The translations under genes and the position numbers were made by a program. DNA of 64,000 nt from Rudanella sp031411995 (GTDB lineage: Bacteria; Bacteroidota; Bacteroidia; Cytophagales; Spirosomataceae): assembly GCA_031411995.1 (NCBI GenBank), contig JANOCD010000102.1:1-64000 (forward strand), written 5' to 3'. The notes under the pieces are model-generated. The model was not told the origin of the DNA. It saw only the letters and a list, made by a program, of their open reading frames with translations, and did no database searches. This document shows, piece by piece, positions 51,771 through 59,373 of this stretch (position 1 is the first letter of the stretch; each line of letters opens with the position of its first letter).

Positions 51771-52774
51771 TCAGTTTGCACCTCCATTCGGTAGCCAACG
51801 CCATGCACCGCAACGATTTTAATGAGCGGGTCGTTTTGCAGCAGTTTCCGGAGCCTTGACACGAACACATCGACACTCCGACCAACCGTAACGCCCTCAT
51901 CTCCCCACACTAAGTTCAGAATCCGGTCGCGCTCCATCACCTCGTTGGCGTGGCTCACCAGCACCCGCAACAATTTGGTTTCGCGGTACGTCAGGTTGTG
52001 GGTCTCCTCACCAACTGTGAGGATCTGGTTGCTCACATCCAACCCCGAACGCCCGAAACGGAGCCGGTTGGTGTCTTCCGGGACGGAATCGGGTTGGGCC
52101 TGAATTTCGGGAACAATCGGGGCTTCCGGTGGGTGAGAGGTTTTCGTTTCTCGTCGCCATACCAACACCAAAAACCCTGTCAGCAGCCCGCCGAGGGCCA
52201 GAAATGGCCAGTAGGGTTTGGGTTTGGAAACCGGGATCGGCGTGTCAAACGTGACTTGCAACACATAGCAACCAGCCGTCATGGAGCGACCACCGCAGGC
52301 TACAGGGTCTTTGTCAGCGTCTATACCCAGCAGGTCGGCCACGTTATAACCCAACTGCAACTCGTTGGTGGCACAATCCAGCACGGCCACATCGTAGGCA
52401 CCCGCAATGCGGTGAACAGCCAACGATTGACTCAGCAGACGGGGCAATCTATCGTAATCGAACGAGCGGGCCAACTGAAGGCGGAAGGTGCGGGGGTCGG
52501 GCTGTTGCACCGCTGGAATCCGTGTCGTTGAATCGCCAGCCGCCCGAAGCAGGTGGTGCGCCGTTCGGCGAAGGGCCAGATTGATTTTTTCGGCCCTCCG
52601 CGCATCGTCAGTTTGGGTCGGCGAACTGATCCACTGCACAAACAACAGCAGCACCAGCCCTAATGCACAGACTCCCATAGCCGCCGAAATCGACCGCCCA
52701 AAGGGAGACTTACGAGCCGGGTTTGTCGTTGTCAGGAACTGGTTCGCCAGTCCGGTAGCATTCGATCTGTCCAT
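51767..52774 (-). CDS. Membrane-anchored winged-helix transcriptional regulator (ToxR-like)
   Basis: 335 residues from ATG 52774; a start at 52813 would run into the upstream gene. Two hydrophobic segments, about 29-49 (SAAMGVCALGLVLLLFVQW) and about 187-207, enclose a roughly 135-residue periplasmic part. The C-terminal about 100 residues are an OmpR/PhoB-type winged helix (LTYRETKLLRVLVSHANEV, RSVDVFVSRLRKLL, VHGVGYRME). There is no receiver domain. DNA-binding is therefore at the membrane, as in ToxR-like one-component regulators, but with the winged helix at the C-terminus. It follows the secreted propeller gene by 7 bases; the two are probably a signalling pair. Confidence 0.85.
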   Translation of the reverse strand: MDRSNATGLANQFLTTTNPARKSPFGRSISAAMGVCALGLVLLLFVQWISSPTQTDDARRAEKINLALRRTAHHLLRAAGDSTTRIPAVQQPDPRTFRLQLARSFDYDRLPRLLSQSLAVHRIAGAYDVAVLDCATNELQLGYNVADLLGIDADKDPVACGGRSMTAGCYVLQVTFDTPIPVSKPKPYWPFLALGGLLTGFLVLVWRRETKTSHPPEAPIVPEIQAQPDSVPEDTNRLRFGRSGLDVSNQILTVGEETHNLTYRETKLLRVLVSHANEVMERDRILNLVWGDEGVTVGRSVDVFVSRLRKLLQNDPLIKIVAVHGVGYRMEVQTD

Positions 52775-52781
52775 ACTACAT

Positions 52782-53978
52782 TTACTCTGAAAAAGTTGTG
52801 AATGTTTTTCCATCGAAACGACTCAAGCCAAAGCCCCTTGTGCCGAACCACAGATTACCCTTTCTATCTTCCAAAATACTAAAAACTGAGTTATTAACCA
52901 GGCCGTCTTTCGTCGTAAAGTTTTTAAACTGTTTTGTCCCTGTCTTAAGCGCAGCCTCAGGGTCATATCGCCACACACCGGTATCCTCGGTGGCAAGCCA
53001 GATGATGCCTTTTTTATCTTCGACAATAGCATAAATCCCCCGACTGGTAAAGCCTTCATTCTCTCTGAAACTGGTAAACGTTTTCCCGTCATACCGGCAG
53101 GCTCCATGTCGTCGGGTGGCAAACCACAGGTTTCCAACTTTATCTTCAGAGACAGAAAAAATCATGTCATCGGGAATAGTTTCCTGCGGTTGAGTGTTGA
53201 CAAATTTCGGCAAGTACGTGGCAAAAGATTGTCCGGCTTTTGACCGACCGTCTTCATTCTGCCGATAATAGTCGGCAGACGGAAGATAGTTTTTAAACGG
53301 TTTTGACCCTGTCTTTAATGAAGCCAAAGGATCGTATCGCCATACCCCTCCACCATTCCAGGAACAGAACCATATATATCCGTTTTTATCCTGTAAAATA
53401 CTTAAAATAAGCTGATTGTGATTGCCAAGATTAAATGGATAGTCATCATTATTGAGAAAATTAGTAAAGGATCTCCCATCGTACCGATACACACCATTAT
53501 TTATGGTGCCAAACCAAAGATTTCCCTCCTTGTCTTCTAAAAGACTTGTTATGGATAGCTTGTTCAAATCAGCAGTCTCTGTATAAGGGGAAAATAATTT
53601 TGAACCCGGCCTGAGTAAAGCCGAGGGGTTATATTTACAAATGCTGCTATTGGTAGCCAATAAAATGGTTCCTGCTCTGTCTTCAATAATTTTACGCACA
53701 TCGTTACTACTCAATCCATCTTTTGTGGTGAAATTAGTAAAGGATTTCCCATCATACCGATAAACACCTTCGCCAGATGTACGGAACCAAATATTTCCTG
53801 CCTTATCCTGCAACTCACAACCAACATTACCAGACACAATGCCTTGTGTCCGAATCATTTTTGGTTGTCCGTTCGTACTTAATTTGGGTTCATTTGCATT
53901 AGTTTTTTGTCTATTTTTTTGAGTTTGCCCATGGCAGAAAGTAATACAAATGAACAGCAACAGGGGATAGATTTTCAT
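52782..53978 (-). CDS. Secreted two-component propeller protein without kinase
   Basis: 398 residues with a signal peptide (MKIYPLLLFICITFCHG). The mature protein is built of propeller repeats of the kind found in hybrid two-component sensors: GNIWFRTSGEGVYRYDGKSF, GNLWFGTINNGVYRYDGRSF, GNLWFGTRGFGLSRFDGKTF, among about seven units. No Y_Y_Y domain, transmembrane helix or kinase follows; the chain stops after the last repeat. It could form a free periplasmic sensor that signals to the membrane regulator encoded 7 bases downstream. Its promoter must lie in, or read through, the 64 bases that contain the hairpin at 53995-54033. Confidence 0.88.
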   Translation of the reverse strand: MKIYPLLLFICITFCHGQTQKNRQKTNANEPKLSTNGQPKMIRTQGIVSGNVGCELQDKAGNIWFRTSGEGVYRYDGKSFTNFTTKDGLSSNDVRKIIEDRAGTILLATNSSICKYNPSALLRPGSKLFSPYTETADLNKLSITSLLEDKEGNLWFGTINNGVYRYDGRSFTNFLNNDDYPFNLGNHNQLILSILQDKNGYIWFCSWNGGGVWRYDPLASLKTGSKPFKNYLPSADYYRQNEDGRSKAGQSFATYLPKFVNTQPQETIPDDMIFSVSEDKVGNLWFATRRHGACRYDGKTFTSFRENEGFTSRGIYAIVEDKKGIIWLATEDTGVWRYDPEAALKTGTKQFKNFTTKDGLVNNSVFSILEDRKGNLWFGTRGFGLSRFDGKTFTTFSE

Positions 53979-53994
53979 TTTGTTGAGAATATGA

Positions 53995-54033
53995 AAAAGC
54001 CGCTAATCCGACCCCCGGATTAGCGACTTTTTG
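53995..54033. terminator. Bidirectional-looking terminator hairpin
   Basis: Perfect 10-bp stem CGCTAATCCG / CGGATTAGCG with a short loop at about 54000-54025, flanked by A-run and T-run. On the minus strand it follows the stop at 54043 by about 10 bases and ends in TTTTT. Because it also sits just upstream of the propeller gene, partial read-through is possible. Confidence 0.82.
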
Positions 54034-54042
54034 AGTTTCCAG

Positions 54043-54465
54043 TTAGCAACCGTCTTTTGTAAACCAGTTTATCCAGTTCATAATTGCTACACGAATGATC
54101 TGTTTACGCCACTGACCATCATGCCCAATCGGCTCAACCACCAACTCATCGCCAAACCGCACAAAGGGCATCATGGTGTTGAGTTGCAGCGCGTAATGTT
54201 CTTTGGCATTGCCCGCAGGCCATTGCCGAACAATTTTCCCGTTTCGCCGGATCGACACCCGGAACGGCACCTGCTTGTGGTTGGCCGATCGGAGGTCGCC
54301 CTCCACCAGAGCCAGCACCCCACGTGTGTTGATCGAAAATGCGTTGTAATCGACCGGGCGGTCGTCAACTGTCACGGGGTTCCAGTATAAATTGGCTTGT
54401 AATTGCGCAGTGGCTGGTTTCACCAAACCAAGCAACAGCATAGAAATAATCAGACTATGTTTCAT
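54043..54465 (-). CDS. Small secreted protein of unknown function
   Basis: 140 residues with a signal peptide (MKHSLIISMLLLGLVKPATAQ). The mature part is predicted mostly beta (LYWNPVTVDDRPVDYNAF, VPFRVSIRRNGKIVRQW, FGDELVVEPI) and ends in a Trp-rich stretch and Cys140. I recognise no family. It starts 4 bases after the stop of the gene at 54470, so they form a two-gene operon of small secreted proteins, closed by the hairpin at 53995. Confidence 0.8.
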   Translation of the reverse strand: MKHSLIISMLLLGLVKPATAQLQANLYWNPVTVDDRPVDYNAFSINTRGVLALVEGDLRSANHKQVPFRVSIRRNGKIVRQWPAGNAKEHYALQLNTMMPFVRFGDELVVEPIGHDGQWRKQIIRVAIMNWINWFTKDGC

Positions 54466-54469
54466 GGCT

Positions 54470-54880
54470 TTATTGAATTACGATTTCGTTGTGAGGCAGG
54501 GCAAAGCGGTTATCCAGGGTAAGCAGCACGATATGGTCGCCTTTTTTGCATTTGGCCAGCACCTGTTGCACCGGCACCTGCCGGAACGTTTCTACCGAAT
54601 ACATGATCAGTGTTCCGGTGGCTTTGTCGCGAATGGCTACTTTAAAGTCAATTTTGTCTAACGCTTTGGTCGATTCGGGCGACAGGTCCACCGTTTGCAC
54701 CGATAAATCGCCGGTGGCCGTAGTCATCAGTTGGCAGGTTCCTTTGGGGCTATACTCATTCACAACCATTTTGTCGCCCACGAAAGCCGCCGAGCAACTG
54801 TTGAACGACCCTTGCCCGAAAGCAACTGTGGTCAGAAGGGTGCCGACCGCAATGAGTAAATGTTGCAATCCCTGTTTCAT
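54470..54880 (-). CDS. Small secreted protein of unknown function
   Basis: 136 residues from ATG 54880, which starts a good signal peptide (MKQGLQHLLIAVGTLLTTVAFGQ); a start at 54913 would add 11 polar residues. The mature protein has two cysteines near its start and one in AKCKKGDH, and blocks ALDKIDFKVAIRDKATGTLI and GDHIVLLTLDNRFALPHN. In size and style (signal peptide, short beta-rich domain, closing phrase about a property being kept low or high) it resembles its downstream partner at 54043, so the pair may be distant paralogues. No known family recognised. Confidence 0.8.
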   Translation of the reverse strand: MKQGLQHLLIAVGTLLTTVAFGQGSFNSCSAAFVGDKMVVNEYSPKGTCQLMTTATGDLSVQTVDLSPESTKALDKIDFKVAIRDKATGTLIMYSVETFRQVPVQQVLAKCKKGDHIVLLTLDNRFALPHNEIVIQ

Positions 54881-54949
54881 GTTTTTCGCTGTGTTAAGTT
54901 GATAACGACCCAAAACTATACCCGGTGTAGGAATCAGTTGTCAAACCCC

Positions 54950-54978
54950 TGTAAAACATTGTAAACGAAATGTAAAAG
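54950..54978. promoter_or_regulatory. Triple TGTAAA direct repeat with 10-11-bp phasing
   Basis: TGTAAA starts at 54950, 54960 and 54971, about one helix turn apart, 70-98 bases upstream of the small secreted gene at 54880. OmpR/PhoB-type winged helices bind direct repeats of this phasing, and one is encoded nearby at 51767-52774. The link is inferred. Confidence 0.35.
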
Positions 54979-55135
54979 CGATACGAACTGAATCAAATCT
55001 ACGATAAATAGTAATTATGTCATGCAGCACACTACTAAAATCAGTATACCGTTCCCACAGAAAACAGCCAGAGCATGGTTCACTGACTATTAATTGTCCT
55101 ATATTTAGTTGCACTATATATCTGTTGCACAATTC

Positions 55136-58100
55136 ATGGTACGCCTTTGTCTACTTCCTCTTCTCTTAATTAGTTATACTCAGGGGTTTTCGCAGGCAAG
55201 TCTGCCAGGCAGCACGAGCCGGACAGGCATGTCACAGCCCATCACCAATCAGTTTGAACACTTGTCGGTTAAAAACGGGTTGTCTAATAACCTTGTGAAT
55301 TGCATACTACAGGATCGGGAAGGGTTCATGTGGTTTGGCACGAACAACGGCCTGAACAAGTTCGACGGGCACACCTTTACCGTTTTTCAACCTGACCTGA
55401 CTAACCCAACTCACAGTTTTCAGAATAACCAGATTTCCGGTCTCTACGAAGACCACGCCAACCGTTTATGGTCTATTACGGAAGGGGGTGGTCTGCACGA
55501 AGTCGATAAGCGAACCGGACGGGTTACCCCCCACCCGATTCGGGCTGCCCGTTCCGGTCTCTGGAATTACCAGCACTCCGTTTATGAAGACAGTCGGCAC
55601 CACCTATGGCTCAGTACGCTGGGGGGGTTGGCGCACTATGAACCTGACCGGCATCGTTTCACACTTTATCCGTTGCCACAACCCAAAGCAACCATAAAAA
55701 CGGTGTTTGAAGACCCACAACACCGTTTTTGGGTAGCCACCTACGAGGGATTGTATTTGTTCGACCGCGCCACCGGACGCTATACGCTCATTCCTGTTCC
55801 GGGCATAAACGGCCCTCAACCCGCGTTTATGGCCTTCTATTTAGATACCAATCAGGTGTTATGGATGGGCACAGCAACAGCAGGACACAGCCTCTACAGA
55901 CTCGATCTGAAGCAAAAGCCCTGGCAACTGGTTTCCTATAATCCCGGAAGTCAACTCAATCCATTTGTGTATCTGAACGCCCTTCACCGCGACGGGCGTG
56001 GGTTCCTGTGGGTGGGCACCACAAACGGCTTACACGCTGTTGATCCGGCCCATAACCGGGTGTTCACCTACCATCCTGACCCCCTCAACCCCAAGGGAAT
56101 AAGCAGCAATAATGTGCAGGCCATTTATCATGACCGGGCTGGCACACTCTGGATTGGCACCGACAACGGTATTGATCGTCAGGTAGCCACAACGAAACCG
56201 TTCATGACGTTCCAGGTAAAACCCAACCTCGGCACCGTAAACCTGCCCGAAAATCGGGTGGTGGCTTTGTTGATGGATCATAGCGATCAGCTCTGGATGA
56301 GTACCACCTACACCACTTACCGGGCTGAAGCGGGTATGCGCCGGTTGGTTACCATTCCACACGAGAAGCTGGGTGACAAGGGTAAACAAAAAATTGCGGT
56401 TAAGACATTTTTTGCCCGGAGTGATGGAGAAATTTGGCTCGGGAGTTCAGCGGGTTTATTCCGGTATGATCGGGGGTCGAAGCAGTACATAGGCTATCCG
56501 TCGGCGATTCCGGCGGAGTACATAGATGAGTCATCAACGGGAATGCTCTGGATTGGGGGCGACGGGGGAATTGCGTCGTTTGACCCCAGTACCCACCGCT
56601 ATCGCTACTACCGATACCGCCCAAATAACCCGAAGGGACTACCAAATCAGTATGTGCATGGCCTTCTCGCGAGTCGAACGGGGGATGTGTGGGTGCTGTT
56701 CCGCAAACAGGGCCTTGTTCGGTTTAATCCCCAAACCGGAAAGCTGATTCGGTACACAGCCGGTGCCAAAGGCCGACTGAATAGCAACGATGTTCTGACT
56801 ATTTATGAAGACGAAAAGGGCGTTATATGGGTAGGTACGCAAGAGGGTGGACTGAACCGTTTCGACCCGAAAAAGGGGCTTTTCTCGGCCATCACCGCCC
56901 AAAACGGGCTGCTCAGTAACACCATTATGAGTATCACAAGCGACAGTAGTGGGGATCTCTGGTTAAGCACTGACAAAGGACTCTGCCGGTATAATCCAGG
57001 CAACAAAACAAGCCACAACTACCAGTCTATTAATGGCCTACCCGACAACGGATTTCTGCGCAATTCAGTTTTTCGACATAAGAATCAGCTTTATTTCGGG
57101 AGCCTGAACGGGGTAGTTTACTTTGATCCGGACCAAATTCGCGATGATACCCGGCCTTTCCCGGTCTATATTACTGAACTCAGCGTGATGGATGAGTCGC
57201 GACCGCTGACCGACAGTGTGATCACTCTCAACCACGACGAGAACTTTGTATCGTTTGGATTTGCCGCCCTTGCCTATGCCCAACCAGACCAGAACCAGTA
57301 TGCCTATCAGCTTGTGGGCATCGACAAAAAATGGGTACAAAACGGCAATCGCCACATGGCCAACTACACCGACCTCTCGCCCGGTCACTACACGTTCCGG
57401 GTGAAAGCCGCCAACAACGATGGTATCTGGTCAACGCGGAAAACCTCTATTCAATTGACAATCAAGCCACCGTGGTGGCAAACAGGCTGGGCCTACTTCC
57501 TTTACGTCTTGTTGGTGAGCTCGGCCATCTGGGGTCTGGTTCGGTTTTACACCAACCGAATCAGGCAGCAGCAAGCCCTCGCTTTTAACCGGCGCGAAGC
57601 CGAGCAGTTGAAAGCGGTGGACGAACTGAAAACTCGTTTTTTCACCAACATCACCCACGAATTCCGTACGCCCCTTACGCTGATTCTGTCGCCGGTCGAG
57701 AAACTCCTGCAACAACCTCAGTTTGATGCCCCCACCCGGCAAACGCTGTCGCTCGTTCAGCGCAATGCTCACCAGTTGCTCCGACTTATCAACCAGTTAC
57801 TCGACCTCTCGAAACTGGAGGCCAACCAGATGGCGGTTTCGCTGATGCGGGGCGAAGTGGTTGATTTTGTTCGCCAACGGGTTGATTTTGTTCGCGAACA
57901 GGCCAACCAGAAAGGCGTTGCCCTGTTGTTTGAAGCAACTCCGCTGGCGCAGGAATACGCTTTCGATGCCGACAAATGGGAGAAAATCCTGACTAACCTC
58001 CTGTCGAATGCGCTGAAATTTACTGAAGCCGGGGGGGAGGTATGGGTGACGCTCACGCCTGTTTTGTCAGGGGACGCGGTGTCGGCCGTGCAGATTCGGG

Positions 58101-59200
58101 TGGCCGACACCGGCATTGGTATCTCGCCCGGCAACCTGCCCCATATTTTCGACCGGTTCTATCAGCGGTCCGCCGATGCGGCCGACACCTCACACACCCG
58201 TTCCTACGAAGGCACCGGCATTGGCCTGTCGCTGGTGCAGGAACTGGTTGGCCTGCTGGGAGGGACGCTGTTGGTAGAGAGCCAGCCCCAAAAAGGCACC
58301 ACATTTGTGCTCACACTACCTGTACAACCCGCGTCGGCTCATTCGGATACCCCTCTCGTGAATTTGCCGGGCAGCGTTCCCGCAACGGTTTCGTCGCCGT
58401 CCCAACAGGGTCCAATTTTTACGGCTAACGATTCTGAAACCGACGAACACAAACCCCTGATTCTGGTGGTTGAAGACAACGACGAACTGCGCGGGTTCCT
58501 GGTGAGCGAACTAACCGGTCCCTTCCGTGTGCTGCCCGCTGCCGATGGGGAACAAGGCTGGCAACTGGCTCAGTCGGAACTGCCCGACCTGGTTATTTCG
58601 GATGTGATGATGCCCCGAATGGATGGTTATGAACTAACCCGGAACCTGAAAAACCATCCCGACACCAGCCATATTCCGCTTATTCTGCTCACAGCAAAAG
58701 CTGCGCATCAGAGCCAACTGGATGGTTTGCAGGTAGGAGCCGACGATTACCTCTCGAAGCCGTTTCACCTGGACGAACTGCACCTTCGGGTACAGAATCG
58801 GCTGGCACATCAGCAAAAACTGCGTGCCCATTACCGGCAGCAATTCGCCCAACCCGACCTGCCCCCGCCCCTCGCCACAGTAGACGATGCGTTTCTGCAA
58901 CAGGTTTATTCGCTACTCGAAAACCACCTGAATAATCCCACCCTGGACGTGGACTGGCTGGCCGACCAACTGTCCATGAGTCGCAAAACCCTTTACCGAA
59001 AAACCCACAGCGTACTTAGTCTGGCCCCCACCGATCTGATCCGCCATTATCGCCTTCGCAAAGCCGCCGACCTGTTGCGGGCAGGCCACTCGGCCTCACA
59101 AACGGCCTACCTGGTCGGCTTCAAAACACCCGCCTATTTCGCTACTGCGTTCAGGGAGTTTTACCAGAAATCACCCACAGAGTTCGCGGGGAAGGGGTAA
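55136..59200 (+). CDS. Hybrid two-component regulator (propeller sensor, kinase, receiver, AraC HTH)
   Basis: 1354 residues from ATG 55136, which begins the signal peptide (MVRLCLLPLLLISYTQGFSQ). Propeller repeats at about 40-690 (GLSNNLVNCILQDREGFMWF, GTNNGLNKFDGHTF) are followed by a Y_Y_Y domain to about 775 and one transmembrane helix near 785-805. HisKA has H841 in RFFTNITHEFRTPLTLI. The ATPase domain has NLLSNALKFTE and YEGTGIGLSLV. The receiver has D1156 in LVISDVMMPRMDGYE. The AraC helix-turn-helix at about 1250-1350 includes LADQLSMSRKTLYRKTHS. All catalytic residues are intact. A 21-bp tandem repeat begins 9 bases after its stop, ahead of two exported-protein genes, its likely targets. 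Confidence 0.96.
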   Translation: MVRLCLLPLLLISYTQGFSQASLPGSTSRTGMSQPITNQFEHLSVKNGLSNNLVNCILQDREGFMWFGTNNGLNKFDGHTFTVFQPDLTNPTHSFQNNQISGLYEDHANRLWSITEGGGLHEVDKRTGRVTPHPIRAARSGLWNYQHSVYEDSRHHLWLSTLGGLAHYEPDRHRFTLYPLPQPKATIKTVFEDPQHRFWVATYEGLYLFDRATGRYTLIPVPGINGPQPAFMAFYLDTNQVLWMGTATAGHSLYRLDLKQKPWQLVSYNPGSQLNPFVYLNALHRDGRGFLWVGTTNGLHAVDPAHNRVFTYHPDPLNPKGISSNNVQAIYHDRAGTLWIGTDNGIDRQVATTKPFMTFQVKPNLGTVNLPENRVVALLMDHSDQLWMSTTYTTYRAEAGMRRLVTIPHEKLGDKGKQKIAVKTFFARSDGEIWLGSSAGLFRYDRGSKQYIGYPSAIPAEYIDESSTGMLWIGGDGGIASFDPSTHRYRYYRYRPNNPKGLPNQYVHGLLASRTGDVWVLFRKQGLVRFNPQTGKLIRYTAGAKGRLNSNDVLTIYEDEKGVIWVGTQEGGLNRFDPKKGLFSAITAQNGLLSNTIMSITSDSSGDLWLSTDKGLCRYNPGNKTSHNYQSINGLPDNGFLRNSVFRHKNQLYFGSLNGVVYFDPDQIRDDTRPFPVYITELSVMDESRPLTDSVITLNHDENFVSFGFAALAYAQPDQNQYAYQLVGIDKKWVQNGNRHMANYTDLSPGHYTFRVKAANNDGIWSTRKTSIQLTIKPPWWQTGWAYFLYVLLVSSAIWGLVRFYTNRIRQQQALAFNRREAEQLKAVDELKTRFFTNITHEFRTPLTLILSPVEKLLQQPQFDAPTRQTLSLVQRNAHQLLRLINQLLDLSKLEANQMAVSLMRGEVVDFVRQRVDFVREQANQKGVALLFEATPLAQEYAFDADKWEKILTNLLSNALKFTEAGGEVWVTLTPVLSGDAVSAVQIRVADTGIGISPGNLPHIFDRFYQRSADAADTSHTRSYEGTGIGLSLVQELVGLLGGTLLVESQPQKGTTFVLTLPVQPASAHSDTPLVNLPGSVPATVSSPSQQGPIFTANDSETDEHKPLILVVEDNDELRGFLVSELTGPFRVLPAADGEQGWQLAQSELPDLVISDVMMPRMDGYELTRNLKNHPDTSHIPLILLTAKAAHQSQLDGLQVGADDYLSKPFHLDELHLRVQNRLAHQQKLRAHYRQQFAQPDLPPPLATVDDAFLQQVYSLLENHLNNPTLDVDWLADQLSMSRKTLYRKTHSVLSLAPTDLIRHYRLRKAADLLRAGHSASQTAYLVGFKTPAYFATAFREFYQKSPTEFAGKG

Positions 59201-59208
59201 ACGACTGC

Positions 59209-59250
59209 ATTCCTTTCACTCTGGGGACAATTCCTTTCACTCTGGGGACA
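59209..59250 (+). promoter_or_regulatory. Perfect 21-bp tandem repeat, candidate AraC-type operator
   Basis: Positions 59209-59229 and 59230-59250 are identical 21-base units (core CCTTTCACTCTGGGGACA). Two copies of a 21-bp unit place half-sites on the same helix face, the arrangement used by AraC-family dimers. It lies between the hybrid regulator stop and the exported-protein gene, upstream of a possible promoter. Confidence 0.55.
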
Positions 59251-59266
59251 ATTAATCACGCGGCCC

Positions 59267-59295
59267 TTGTTCTATTGGTCAAGTCGATAACTTAG
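59267..59295 (+). promoter_or_regulatory. Possible Bacteroidota promoter
   Basis: TTG at 59267-59269, an 18-base spacer and TAACTTAG at 59288-59295 resemble the Bacteroidota -33/-7 elements (TTG and TAnnTTTG, with one mismatch in the latter). It lies 17 bases after the tandem repeat and 79 before the ATG at 59374. Confidence 0.35.
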
Positions 59296-59373
59296 TCCCG
59301 GATTACAAGGGTTAGATGGCCCTTTCCCGCCAATTCAGGCAACTAACAAAACCACATGTAAACACGTTTGACC

